DNA from: BJGO01 sp964640655
GTDB taxonomy: Bacteria > Bacteroidota > Bacteroidia > Chitinophagales > UBA10324
DNA length: 64,000 nt
NCBI GenBank assembly: GCA_964640655.1
Contig: CAZXFT010000007.1
Location: forward strand, 77,426-141,425
Direction: 5' to 3'
The notes under the pieces were generated by a model that saw only the letters and a list, made by a program, of their open reading frames with translations, made no database searches and had not been told where the DNA came from. Below are positions 46,475 to 55,963 of this stretch, piece by piece; positions within the stretch are counted from its first letter, which is position 1; each line of letters starts with the position of its first letter. Position numbers and translations under genes: made by a program.

Positions 46475-47440
46475 TTAAAAACGAGGTGTATAAATTATTT
46501 TACCCGGTTTAGCCGTGGTGCTTAATCCTACCCTGTATGTGAGTAGAATTTCCTGTGAACCATATGAAACCTTATTGATTACAGTCAAAGGATATTCATA
46601 AGCATAGCCCAAAATAAGCTTCTTGGAAAGGGTTAAAGAAATTAATGCCATTAGAGCATCCGCCTGAATTGATGCAGCTCTATAGCCTGCTCCAAATGAG
46701 AATGCTTGTTTAAAATTCAGCATCAAATTTGTTTCTGCCTGTAGGTCCGTGATATTGTACTTTACTAAATAGTTGTTACTCAAACTAACCTTTTTGTTGA
46801 TATCAAATCTTTTTCCAAGTGAAGCTATATAGTGTCTGTTTAGCTTAGGGCTTTGATTATTAGTGAGTTTTAATTCTGGTTCTGTGATATTAACGGTTGA
46901 GAATCCTAAATAAAATTTCTTACGCACGTATAAAAACCCGGCTGCTATATCAGGTGCAATTGCACTAACTTTGGACACAGGTAGAATGGGGTCATTATGA
47001 TTGATGGCGCCGGACTCATAATTACCTTGTGGCGTAATAATGCCCCCACCATCAATATAGGCTTGTACTATTCCAGCACGAACACCAAAACTGATTGTAC
47101 TTTTCTTTTTCCTAATGATGTACGCATAGTTCAATCCGGCACTTGTATTACGCTGTAAGCCCTGCTGCATGTTGATAATAGTTAACCCAAGTCCGCTGTG
47201 GATATTGTATGCAGGAGTTTGAAAATTGAAATTTTGCGAAAAAGGTGAGCCATTAATTCCCATCCATTGATAACGTGCTCCCCCATTGAATGAAAGGTAA
47301 TCCGCTACTCCGGAGGAAGCAGGATTATAGGTATTTAGATTGTCTGCAAACAGTGCAAACTGAGGAAATTGTTGTGCTTGAATAAAATTTGTCTTGCACA
47401 TTAAAAATAAAATGGAGTATAACCACGGGTTTGCTTTCAT
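46475..47440 (-). CDS. porP: PorP/SprF-family outer-membrane protein
   Basis: The 321-aa protein begins at MKANPWLYSILFLMCKTN with cleavage near FIQAQ, the start being chosen by the signal peptide and by a 16-base gap after the previous gene. PorP/SprF features include FPQFALFADNLNTYNPASSGV, YQWMGINGSPFSQNFNFQTP and GLGLTIINMQQGLQRNTSAGLNYAYII. In P. gingivalis the core order is porP-porK-porL-porM-porN, which is matched here, so this is likely the core PorP rather than an accessory SprF linked to an adhesin. The barrel ends in IIYTPRF with a terminal Phe. Confidence 0.92.
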   Translation of the reverse strand: MKANPWLYSILFLMCKTNFIQAQQFPQFALFADNLNTYNPASSGVADYLSFNGGARYQWMGINGSPFSQNFNFQTPAYNIHSGLGLTIINMQQGLQRNTSAGLNYAYIIRKKKSTISFGVRAGIVQAYIDGGGIITPQGNYESGAINHNDPILPVSKVSAIAPDIAAGFLYVRKKFYLGFSTVNITEPELKLTNNQSPKLNRHYIASLGKRFDINKKVSLSNNYLVKYNITDLQAETNLMLNFKQAFSFGAGYRAASIQADALMALISLTLSKKLILGYAYEYPLTVINKVSYGSQEILLTYRVGLSTTAKPGKIIYTPRF

Positions 47441-47456
47441 CCTGTGCCAAATTAAC

Positions 47457-49505
47457 CTAATTCTGTAAACTCTTGTGAAGTGAAGCCACATCTGATGTTG
47501 GTAAAGAACATGTATTATTTATGCAGAGGTAATATAGTACTTCGTTTTCGTTGTTTAGCTTGTCATAAAAGATGATGTCGTTTAGTCTATTATCTACGAG
47601 GGGCAGAATTAAAAAATCAGGTCTAAAAGAGGTGCTGAATCGATTAATATACTTCATCGCATTTCTGCCGGTAATAATCAATTCACCAGCATGTTTGTAT
47701 TGCTTCAACATTGTCGTCAACCAATAAGAAAACGACTGCGGGTATTGTTGAGATATTCCTTTGGCATTCTTAGTTAATAACTCAATCTTTTCCTGATAAA
47801 GACTATTTGGGTCAATTCGATTGAGGTCGATGAGATTTTGTAACATAATAGAATTACCTGATGCAATAACACTATCAAACAATTCAATTTTAACTACAAT
47901 TACATCCTCCTTATTCTTATGAGTAAATTGAAACAAGCTAAGGTCCTCATTCCAAAAATGTTCAATAGTCAGTTGGGTAATTATTCTAGCACGATTCAGT
48001 TGCTTAGATTCGCCAGTAAGTTTGAAAAGAGCTAATGCAGATTGAATCACAGCTGCATAATCTTCAAGCAAAGCATCGTGTTTTATAATAGACTTTGATA
48101 ACTGATGAAATAATGTACCATCAGGCTTCATGAATTGTTTGAATAAAGTTTCAATCGAATTGATTGTTTGAGTTCTAATATTACTGTCTTCAAGTACTTC
48201 AAATGCGTTCGCAAATGCATGGATCATCATAGCATTCCAGGAAGTAATTTGTTTGTAATCAAGTCCGGGCTTAGTGCGCATTTTTGCAATGTTGATGAGT
48301 TTATGATTTGCTATTCGTAATTTTTCAATAAATTCAATTTCGGTAAGGCCAATTGACACAGCAAACTCATTGATACTGCGAGTTCTGAATAATATATTTG
48401 TATGCTCCCAGTTGCCTTGTTCCAAAATATTGTAGTACTTGAAATACCAATCGGCATCATCGTGCAATAGCAACTTTAACTCTTCTGAAGTCCAGCAATA
48501 ATACTTTCCTTCAACACCTTCAGAATCGGCATCATAAGCGGAATAAAACAAGTTATTATTCTCTAAAAATTCTGCCTGAATGAATCTAACTGTTTGTTCA
48601 AGAGCTTCATATATTTCAACATCTCCGCTTAATTTGTAAGCATCGCAGAGTAAGTTGATAAAGTTAGCATTATCATACAGCATTTTTTCAAAATGAGGAA
48701 CAAGCCATTGGTTGTCTGTTGCATAGCGACATAAACCACCACGCAATTGATCATATATACCCCCACGAATCATCATGTGTATTGTTTTTAATGCATGGAT
48801 TAGGGCTTCTTCAGATTGATAGAAATAATAATAATGTAAGAGAAACTGCGATGTATAGGTTGAAGGGAACTTTGGCGCAGTTCCATATCCACCGTACTCT
48901 TTATCGAATGATTGCTTAAGGATATTAAAAGCCTTATGGAAATAATCATCATCAATTTCCACATCGATTTTACTCTTTAGCGAGTAGTTCAAACTTTTCA
49001 GATGTTCATATAGCTGCTCTGATTGTTCAAGCACCAACTCCTTACGTTTTGTATAGGTTTTACTGATTTGAATTAATACATCTCTCCAAGAGGGTCTTCC
49101 AGAGTATGGCCTTGGAGGAAAATAAGTGCCCCCGTAAAACGGTTTCTTATCCGGTGTTAGAAACACATTCAACGGCCATCCACCCTGACCGGTCATAGCC
49201 TGAACAGCATCCATATAAATGTGGTCAATATCAGGTCGTTCTTCACGATCGAGCTTGATGCAAACGAAATTGCTGTTCATCAATTCAGCAACCTCAGTGT
49301 TTTCAAATGACTCTCGCTCCATGACATGACACCAGTGACAAGTAGAGTAGCCAATGCTCAATAAAATGGGCTTGTCTTCTTTCTGAGCACGATTGAATGC
49401 TTCATTTCCCCATGCATACCAGTCAACCGGATTGTAGGCATGCTGAAGTAAATATGGACTGGATTCATTAATGAGCCTGTTGGCTTTACGTTGATTTTCT
49501 TTCAT
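47457..49505 (-). CDS. YyaL/DUF255 thioredoxin-domain protein
   Basis: The 682-aa protein is a member of the YyaL/SSP411 family. An N-terminal thioredoxin-like domain carries SPYLLQHAYNPVDWYAWG and the CxxC motif CHWC (Cys56, Cys59) in GYSTCHWCHVMERESFE. It is followed by a large (alpha/alpha)6-barrel related to glycosidases or epimerases (GGIYDQLRGGLCRYATD, PHFEKMLYDNA, SAYDADSEGVEG). No signal peptide is seen, so it is probably cytoplasmic. The molecular function of this widespread family is unsettled. The gene lies between hemD and porP with gaps of 29 and 16 bases. Confidence 0.9.
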   Translation of the reverse strand: MKENQRKANRLINESSPYLLQHAYNPVDWYAWGNEAFNRAQKEDKPILLSIGYSTCHWCHVMERESFENTEVAELMNSNFVCIKLDREERPDIDHIYMDAVQAMTGQGGWPLNVFLTPDKKPFYGGTYFPPRPYSGRPSWRDVLIQISKTYTKRKELVLEQSEQLYEHLKSLNYSLKSKIDVEIDDDYFHKAFNILKQSFDKEYGGYGTAPKFPSTYTSQFLLHYYYFYQSEEALIHALKTIHMMIRGGIYDQLRGGLCRYATDNQWLVPHFEKMLYDNANFINLLCDAYKLSGDVEIYEALEQTVRFIQAEFLENNNLFYSAYDADSEGVEGKYYCWTSEELKLLLHDDADWYFKYYNILEQGNWEHTNILFRTRSINEFAVSIGLTEIEFIEKLRIANHKLINIAKMRTKPGLDYKQITSWNAMMIHAFANAFEVLEDSNIRTQTINSIETLFKQFMKPDGTLFHQLSKSIIKHDALLEDYAAVIQSALALFKLTGESKQLNRARIITQLTIEHFWNEDLSLFQFTHKNKEDVIVVKIELFDSVIASGNSIMLQNLIDLNRIDPNSLYQEKIELLTKNAKGISQQYPQSFSYWLTTMLKQYKHAGELIITGRNAMKYINRFSTSFRPDFLILPLVDNRLNDIIFYDKLNNENEVLYYLCINNTCSLPTSDVASLHKSLQN

Positions 49506-49534
49506 AAAAAGAAAAGAGTCGTTTGAAAATGAAA

Positions 49535-50407
49535 TTACTTACTCGCAGCGAGGTATTTCTCTAAAGCTGCAGTCATAGATGGATGCTCTTTAGTAGGAGC
49601 AGGCACATCCAAAGTCAAGTTGCTAGTAGTAACTTCACTACAGGTTTGCGGCCCAAACGCACCAATCTTGAGTTTGCCCTGCTTGAATCCGGGAATATTA
49701 TTGAACAAAGATTTTACAGCTGCAGGAGTAAAGAACACAATCATATCGTACGCTAATAATTCTTTTGCAGGCATATTTACCGGTACAGTGCGAAATATAA
49801 TTGCCATACTATGTTCCAACTTATGCTTGCTTAAGAAATCAGGAATCTCACTTTTATGATTGTCGGCACAGGGCACAAGAATTTTCTCTTTGGTTTTATA
49901 CTTCAAAATCACATCGAAAAAATTTTTCATGGTGCCATCGCCAAAAAATACTTTACGCTTACGATATAATATATACTTCTGAAGATAAAGTGCTATTGAC
50001 TCCGTCATACAGAAGTATTTGGTTTCTTGAGACATTTTAACCCGTAAATCCTCGCACAACTTAAAGAAGTGATCAATTGCGTTGCGGCTGGTGAAAATAA
50101 CAGCACTATGCAATATCGGGTTGATTTTATATTTTCTAAACTCCTGAGCAGATATTCCTTCCAAATGAATCATTGGTTTAAAATCAATCTGCAGTTTAAA
50201 TTTTTTAGCAAGATCGAAGTATGGGTTTTTTTCGGATTCGGGTTTAGGTTGAGTAATTAATATTTTCTGAATCTTGACCTGTCTTGTTGGCTTAGCCTTA
50301 GGCAAAACCGGTGCAGCTTTTTTAGATGCAACGGATGTCTTTTTAGTAGCTTTTGATGAGGTTGAAGCAGTTTTCTTTACTGAACTCTTCTTGGTGGCTG
50401 ACTTCAT
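49535..50407 (-). CDS. hemD: Uroporphyrinogen-III synthase (HemD) with lysine-rich N-terminal tail
   Basis: The 290-aa protein has a HemD-like domain (about 45-290): ILITQPKPESEKNPYFDLAKKF, IHSAVIFTSRNAIDHFFKL (about 95-120), and the C-terminal TSNLTLDVPAPTKEHPSM. The enzyme cyclises hydroxymethylbilane to uroporphyrinogen III in haem synthesis. It is preceded by an unusual ~45-residue tail made almost only of Lys, Ala, Ser, Thr and Pro (MKSATKKSSVKKTASTSSKA and on), resembling histone H1-like basic repeats. No signal peptide is present. The next gene encodes DUF4271, a frequent neighbour of hemD in this phylum. Confidence 0.88.
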   Translation of the reverse strand: MKSATKKSSVKKTASTSSKATKKTSVASKKAAPVLPKAKPTRQVKIQKILITQPKPESEKNPYFDLAKKFKLQIDFKPMIHLEGISAQEFRKYKINPILHSAVIFTSRNAIDHFFKLCEDLRVKMSQETKYFCMTESIALYLQKYILYRKRKVFFGDGTMKNFFDVILKYKTKEKILVPCADNHKSEIPDFLSKHKLEHSMAIIFRTVPVNMPAKELLAYDMIVFFTPAAVKSLFNNIPGFKQGKLKIGAFGPQTCSEVTTSNLTLDVPAPTKEHPSMTAALEKYLAASK

Positions 50408-50433
50408 TCAGATAGGCTTTCGGATAAACGTTG

Positions 50434-51342
50434 TTAATGAATGTTGTTAAGAATGAGTTTTATTCCAATCAGCACGGGTGCGATTTCGAGGGTGCAAATA
50501 TAAATTAAAAAATGAAAAAGGTTTTGGCCATTAGCTTGAGAAACGGCACCATACACCCTGAAATATCTGTATAAAAAGAAAGTTGAAATAATCACGGAGG
50601 CGGCAATAGATGCTATGTATGCAATATCTAATGGCGCATAAAATTGAAGCAATATGAAGGGATATAACAAAATGCCTCCAGCTCGAAATATTTGTAATTC
50701 GGTAAAATGGAAAAAGCCAACCTCTTTATGTTTGTTAGTGATATATGATGCTAATTGAATGGAGATATTGCGAAGAACAAGAATGAGCATGATGACTATC
50801 CAAGAAGCGGGTAAAAGCAAGTAGTTGTATTCAGACCACTGATGTGTTACCTCATCGGCTATGAGATATACCCATAAAGCTGTCAATGTTATGAAGTTGA
50901 AATTCATCATTACATAGCCCGGCCTGATGCCACTGACTAATGCTTCACGATAGACTTGTTGCATAGTGCTGTTGCTCATGAATACAGTAAATACATCATT
51001 GAACTCCTTAGCATAACGGAAACGAATAAGTGTAATTAATGCAAACAAAATCAGGAAGATAATGAATATCCAGTATGGCACTCGTGTTTGATGCAGTGAC
51101 TGTATTAAAATATCTGATTGTGCAGGTGTTTGATAGGTCTGAAGCACACTATCCAACTGAAGCAGCGCAGAGGCCTTGATTGAGTCCGGGTAAAATGCAG
51201 GCATTGCACTTGCGGAAGCTGTATCAGGTAGAATTGATACTTGTGCCAATACATCAATACTCCGCATGCAAAATAGCAGCATCAAGCAAATCAGAATTTT
51301 AACTTGAAATGATTGACTCATTATTCTGTTGCAAAATAACAT
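50434..51342 (-). CDS. DUF4271 membrane protein
   Basis: The 302-aa protein has a hydrophobic N-terminus (KILICLMLLFCMRSIDVLAQ), a polar ~60-residue linker, and a C-terminal block of about six membrane helices beginning at YWIFIIFLILFALITLIRFRYAKEF, which is typical of DUF4271. Function is not known. The ATG overlaps the stop of the Omp85-like gene by one base (TGATG); an ATG seven codons in (MSQSFQVK) is an alternative start. It lies 26 bases from hemD, a conserved neighbourhood in Bacteroidota. Confidence 0.85.
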   Translation of the reverse strand: MLFCNRIMSQSFQVKILICLMLLFCMRSIDVLAQVSILPDTASASAMPAFYPDSIKASALLQLDSVLQTYQTPAQSDILIQSLHQTRVPYWIFIIFLILFALITLIRFRYAKEFNDVFTVFMSNSTMQQVYREALVSGIRPGYVMMNFNFITLTALWVYLIADEVTHQWSEYNYLLLPASWIVIMLILVLRNISIQLASYITNKHKEVGFFHFTELQIFRAGGILLYPFILLQFYAPLDIAYIASIAASVIISTFFLYRYFRVYGAVSQANGQNLFHFLIYICTLEIAPVLIGIKLILNNIH

Positions 51343-53120
51343 CAGAATATATTTATATATCCAAAGTGAATTTTCGCAGCCCGAAAACTTACAGGAGCTA
51401 CCTCGGTACGGCCAAGTGCATAACTGACATTAAAGAGACCGGCACGTGTCTGAAAAGTAAGCCCTGTTCCGAATCCAGTAGGGTAGGTCACAGTGTAATT
51501 TGTGTTTCCTGAGAATCTATTCATTACTCCTATATCGGTAAAAACGCTGATAAATGAAAACTGATCGAGCAATAATCTGTACTCAATATTTAAAACCTGA
51601 TACGAGGAAACCAAAATACTTTCCTCATCAAAGCCTCGCAGAAACTTATTACCTCCAAGTCTGAACAACTCTCCCACAACAATATTTTTACCAATGATAT
51701 ACCCTGCATCTATTTGGATTTTTATAACTGCATGGTTAGCTACGGGCCAGTATTTATAAAACCTAATGATACCACGATACTGATTGCCTTTGTTTTGGAT
51801 TGAGTCGTAAAGTGAGCGGAAAGAAAATTCGGGGTTGAATGGGTCTTTGAGATTGATAATTCTGAGGTTGGGTTCAATACGTCTTAACCCGACTGCTACA
51901 TTCAGAATAAAACCATAGCCTTTTCGGGGGTTAAAACGGAAGTCGGTTTTATCGTATGCATACTCGATTCCATACGTACTGTTGTTTACATCAAGGTTAG
52001 ACGGAAGTTTTTTGGTAAACAAAACAGCAGCTGTATCAACTGAAATAATTCGGGTTTCAAAACGCTTGTAATAACCTTTAATATAATTTCCACCGGTATA
52101 TAAATATTGAATACCGATGTCATACTCCAGATTTCTGAATATAGAATCATTGACAAAAAGATTGAAACCAGCATCGATACCGAAAGGCGTTGAAAGTAAA
52201 AAAGGGTATATGATTCTTGACTTGGCTCGTGTGGTGCGTGCCTGAAATTTTTCGAAACGGAGCGATAACTGTTCACCATATCCCAATGCATTTTGAAGGT
52301 TGAGTTGTACATCGCCGGTGATGAGCACCTTACCTGAACTATTGATCAATGAACTGTTAGGCAACACACCGATAATAAAATCGAAGCGGTTTGCATTTTT
52401 CTTTTTCAGGTACAATGTTATTATCGCCTTGTCTGCAAAAAAGTTAATAGTAGGTTGTTTAGCAGACTCAAGAAACGGTAGTTCTCTGAGTTTCTGAGAT
52501 ATGTTACGCACCAACTCCTCGTTGTAAAGTGCCCCCTTTTTAATACCAATATAATTTTGAATATAGCGATTGGTTAGTGTTATATCGCCAATGATAGCCA
52601 CACTGTCAATTAGAATTAATTTACCTCGATCTATGCTCAGGTCAGCATATATTCTGCTATCTTTTTCAATCAGGGATTTTAGCTGTATAGATGCAAATGG
52701 ATATCCGTTATTTTCATAATACCTCAAAATCTGATTAAACAAAATATCAAGTTCGTTGATGGCAACTATACGACCGCTCAGCGATTTAACACGTGAGAGT
52801 TCGCGCGATGCAAGCAGTTCATCCGACACGTCTATCCTACCCCACTTGACCACAGTTCCTAATGAGAGCGATATAAAGGTGCTGTCTTTTATGTTTGAAA
52901 AAGAATTGACATATGCATTGACATAGCCTTTTGCAAAAAGTTGAGCGAGCGTTTTATTTAGTGTATTGATTGCTGCATTAGAGTCGGCAATCTGTGAAGG
53001 ATATGAAATAATGTTTTTAAATTCTTTATCAGAATAATTTTTGGCACGAATGATTAATGTATGCTGCGCCTTTACAGAGCCAAACAAGAAGAAAAATAAA
53101 AGGTATAGGCTGCGATGCAA
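51342..53120 (-). CDS. Omp85-family (BamA/TamA-like) outer-membrane protein
   Basis: The 592-aa protein has a signal peptide (MHRSLYLLFFFLFGSVKAQH). Two to three POTRA-like repeats follow (about 25-230), with the helix-strand pattern ILFNQILRYYENNGYPFASIQLKS and the motif KGALYNEELVRNISQKL. A ~350-residue Omp85 barrel ends in FGYINIF. The barrel segment FRLGGNKFLRGFDEESI is typical of D15/TamA-type proteins. With about 200 residues of periplasmic domain it is shorter than canonical BamA (five POTRAs) and is more likely a paralogue. It starts the minus-strand run that leads through DUF4271 and hemD to porP-gldKLMN. Confidence 0.88.
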   Translation of the reverse strand: MHRSLYLLFFFLFGSVKAQHTLIIRAKNYSDKEFKNIISYPSQIADSNAAINTLNKTLAQLFAKGYVNAYVNSFSNIKDSTFISLSLGTVVKWGRIDVSDELLASRELSRVKSLSGRIVAINELDILFNQILRYYENNGYPFASIQLKSLIEKDSRIYADLSIDRGKLILIDSVAIIGDITLTNRYIQNYIGIKKGALYNEELVRNISQKLRELPFLESAKQPTINFFADKAIITLYLKKKNANRFDFIIGVLPNSSLINSSGKVLITGDVQLNLQNALGYGEQLSLRFEKFQARTTRAKSRIIYPFLLSTPFGIDAGFNLFVNDSIFRNLEYDIGIQYLYTGGNYIKGYYKRFETRIISVDTAAVLFTKKLPSNLDVNNSTYGIEYAYDKTDFRFNPRKGYGFILNVAVGLRRIEPNLRIINLKDPFNPEFSFRSLYDSIQNKGNQYRGIIRFYKYWPVANHAVIKIQIDAGYIIGKNIVVGELFRLGGNKFLRGFDEESILVSSYQVLNIEYRLLLDQFSFISVFTDIGVMNRFSGNTNYTVTYPTGFGTGLTFQTRAGLFNVSYALGRTEVAPVSFRAAKIHFGYINIF

Positions 53121-53164
53121 TGTGCTTATTAATTTCGTGACAAAATTCGTTGTAACAATATTAT

Positions 53165-54295
53165 ATGGCAGGCATCTATATTCACATACCTTTTTGTAAA
53201 CAGGCTTGTCATTATTGTAATTTTCATTTTAGCACAAACAGAAAGAGTATAAACGATTTTGTTGAAGCATTATTGACCGAGATTAAGCTTCGTTCAGAAG
53301 AATGGAAGACAGAGTCGATTGATACATTGTACTTCGGTGGAGGCACACCTTCCCAACTCAGCATACAGCAGTTAGAATTAATTATGACGGCTCTGAGCAA
53401 ACATTATCTGACTTCATCTTTAAAAGAAATAACTTATGAATGTAATCCTGATGATTTATCAGTTGATTATCTAAAAGGCCTGAAACGAACGGGTATCAGC
53501 AGGTTAAGTATCGGCGTACAATCATTTCACGACAAACATCTGATTATGATGAACCGCAGCCACAAAAGCGAGCAAGCAACTAACGCGGTAAGTTCTGCAC
53601 AGGGCATTGGTTTCAAGAATATCTCCATAGACCTGATTTATGGCTTGCCCTACTTATCACTAGAAGAATGGAATCATAATCTGGAGCTAGCCGCCAAACT
53701 TCAGGTACCTCATCTTTCATGTTATAGTTTAACCGTTGAAGAGCGAACAGCCTTAGCTCATTTTGTAAAACAGAAAATAATGAAACCTGCTGAAGACGAT
53801 CTGAGTGTAGGTCAGTATCAGGCATTACTAAAATGGAGTGCTCAAACAGGTATACAGCAATACGAGATTTCAAATTTTGCCAAACCAGGTTTCGAGTCAC
53901 AGCACAACAGCAGCTATTGGAAAGGTATTCCCTATTTAGGTTTGGGGCCTTCGGCACACACTTACATTCATAAAAAACGTTTCTATAATCCGGCAAACAA
54001 TGCTCGCTACATTAAAGAACTTCTTGCAGGAAAGTTACCGAAGACAAGCATAGAACTCCTAAGTGACAAAGACGTTTTCAATGAATTTATAATGACACGT
54101 TTGAGAACCGTTAATGGAATTCACCTTGACGAACTGCATCAATTTTCTAACGAGTTTGTGAATTATTTCAACTTAACCTACCCTGCATTAGTACAGCAAG
54201 ATTTGATTCAAGTAAAGGATGGAAATTTTCAATTAACAACAGAAGGCCAAATGCTCAGCGACCACGTCATGAGCGCTCTTTTTATCGTTGACTAA
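53165..54295 (+). CDS. hemW: HemW, radical-SAM haem chaperone
   Basis: The 376-aa protein carries the radical-SAM cluster motif CKQACHYC (Cys11, Cys15, Cys18) near its N-terminus, the GGGTPS motif, and the family-specific HNSSYW at 247-252, which separates HemW from coproporphyrinogen oxidase HemN. HemW binds haem and is thought to deliver it to cytochrome b-type targets. The C-terminal HemN_C-like region is present. It is divergent from the Omp85-like gene and overlaps the convergent LRR gene by four bases. Confidence 0.95.
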   Translation: MAGIYIHIPFCKQACHYCNFHFSTNRKSINDFVEALLTEIKLRSEEWKTESIDTLYFGGGTPSQLSIQQLELIMTALSKHYLTSSLKEITYECNPDDLSVDYLKGLKRTGISRLSIGVQSFHDKHLIMMNRSHKSEQATNAVSSAQGIGFKNISIDLIYGLPYLSLEEWNHNLELAAKLQVPHLSCYSLTVEERTALAHFVKQKIMKPAEDDLSVGQYQALLKWSAQTGIQQYEISNFAKPGFESQHNSSYWKGIPYLGLGPSAHTYIHKKRFYNPANNARYIKELLAGKLPKTSIELLSDKDVFNEFIMTRLRTVNGIHLDELHQFSNEFVNYFNLTYPALVQQDLIQVKDGNFQLTTEGQMLSDHVMSALFIVD

Positions 54296-55959
54296 TTCTT
54301 TTTTTCGGGATTAAACTTTAAATCCCCTAAACTGAAATAGATAACCTCCGCCTGAGGGTATTGTGCTTTGATAACCTGCAAAGTGTTGTTAGAAATACTG
54401 TTGTAACTCAAATCAAGCTTTTTTAAGGAAGGTAGTTTAGCAAATTTTCCTGCATGCGAATCAATGTTCAGGTCAGGATTGAAACTAAGATTAAGATACA
54501 TTAATGATGTAAGCGCATTTAAATCAGGCAAAGAATTCAACAGATTTGCTTTTATATCCAATGATTCGAGTGCTGAACATTGAGCAATAGCTGCCGGCAA
54601 ACTTTCCAGTTTATTGTTTCTAATATTCAACGTCTTCAACTTTTTCAGGTTACCTATTTCATCAGGCAGTTTATCCAATAGTTGATCGTTCAAACTCAAT
54701 TCCTCCAACTCGCTCAACTGACCAATAGTCTGAGGACAAATTAAAATATGCGGAATGGCTTTATTAGGGAAAAAGTTACCATCCAGTTTAAGAACTCGCA
54801 AAGAAGTAAGATTGCCAATCCACTCCGGGATGCGGTCGAAGTAATTGTTCGATGCATAGAGTTCTTCGAGCTGTTTACAGTTTTTTATTTCGTTAAACGA
54901 TGTTAGACCGCACCAGTCAATAGCTAAGGTTTTAAGCTTGTGCATTTTCTCAATTCCGATTGGAAGAGACATCATATAAGTGCCGGTCATATTTAGTAAT
55001 TCCACATTTACCAACTTGCCAAAAGACACTGGAAATTTTTCGATTTGATTTCGTGTCTGTCCGCTTTTCGAAGTACTGATATTGAGTAATGTAAGTTTAG
55101 AAAGACCTCCGATACTTTCAGGAAGTGATTCCAGCTTGTTTCCATCAGCGTGCAATTCCAGCAACTCGGTTAATGAACCTAGTTTTGCAGGCAGTTCGGT
55201 TAATTCGTTGTTGGATATTTTTAATACCATCAACTTTTTCAACTGTAATATAGGTTCAAAGGCAACCTTCCAGTTCATCAGATAATTATTGCTGAGATTT
55301 AGAAAAGTGAGTTCAGAAAACTCAGAGAAGGTTGAGGGTAAAATGCGAAGGTAATTACCCTGAAGATGTAATCTGTTGACTGTAATAAATCTGTTAATGG
55401 GTAGTGGCAATTCACTCAACGCATTACCAGACATATCAAGTTCTAAAAGTTGTTGTGGAATACGATTGAGCACTTCATCCCATTTCATACCTGGGTTGAA
55501 AGAAAGATTGACATACCTGAGTTTAGTAAGCTCAGAAATACATTCAGGAACAGTTAAAAAACTGTTTGTCTTTAGTACAAGTGATCGAATTTTTTTTAGC
55601 TTGTTAATTCTTTCGTGCAGTTTACTCACCTTACAGACAGATATTTCTAAAAACTCCAGTCGAGAGATTTGACCCAGTATACCAAAGGTTTGAGCCCAGT
55701 CCACTTTGTTGCAATACTTAAATGTAACACCACGCAGGTTGGTTAGTAAACTGAAATTTTCCGGCAAAGTTTTTAAACTGTCATATTCCAGATAGAGGTA
55801 TGCGCAACGTGAAGCGTTTTTAATAGCAAGGTCAACACGATAAAAAGTACTGTCCGAGTTGTAAGGAATCTGCGTAATGTATTGTGCTTGTATTGCTGAT
55901 GTTTTACACAAGAGCAAAAAAGAAAGCAAAGACAAAAATAATTTGGGTCTTGTATTCAT
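54292..55959 (-). CDS. Secreted leucine-rich-repeat protein
   Basis: The 555-aa product has a signal peptide (MNTRPKLFLSLLSFLLLCKTS, cleavage near AIQAQ). It then consists of roughly 19 leucine-rich repeats of about 23 residues, such as LTELPAKLGSLTELLELHADGNKLESLPESIG, from about residue 85 to 540. LRR proteins of this kind form curved solenoids for protein binding. No T9SS sorting domain, membrane helix or catalytic domain is present at the C-terminus, which ends in a short Lys-rich tail. It starts four bases after the metallo-hydrolase stop and is probably co-transcribed with it. Confidence 0.9.
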   Translation of the reverse strand: MNTRPKLFLSLLSFLLLCKTSAIQAQYITQIPYNSDSTFYRVDLAIKNASRCAYLYLEYDSLKTLPENFSLLTNLRGVTFKYCNKVDWAQTFGILGQISRLEFLEISVCKVSKLHERINKLKKIRSLVLKTNSFLTVPECISELTKLRYVNLSFNPGMKWDEVLNRIPQQLLELDMSGNALSELPLPINRFITVNRLHLQGNYLRILPSTFSEFSELTFLNLSNNYLMNWKVAFEPILQLKKLMVLKISNNELTELPAKLGSLTELLELHADGNKLESLPESIGGLSKLTLLNISTSKSGQTRNQIEKFPVSFGKLVNVELLNMTGTYMMSLPIGIEKMHKLKTLAIDWCGLTSFNEIKNCKQLEELYASNNYFDRIPEWIGNLTSLRVLKLDGNFFPNKAIPHILICPQTIGQLSELEELSLNDQLLDKLPDEIGNLKKLKTLNIRNNKLESLPAAIAQCSALESLDIKANLLNSLPDLNALTSLMYLNLSFNPDLNIDSHAGKFAKLPSLKKLDLSYNSISNNTLQVIKAQYPQAEVIYFSLGDLKFNPEKKN

Positions 55960-55963
55960 TGGA

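Noticed and set aside
47441..47491. Extended N-terminus of PorP
   Set aside because: It overlaps the end of the YyaL gene and places Arg/His-rich sequence before the signal peptide.
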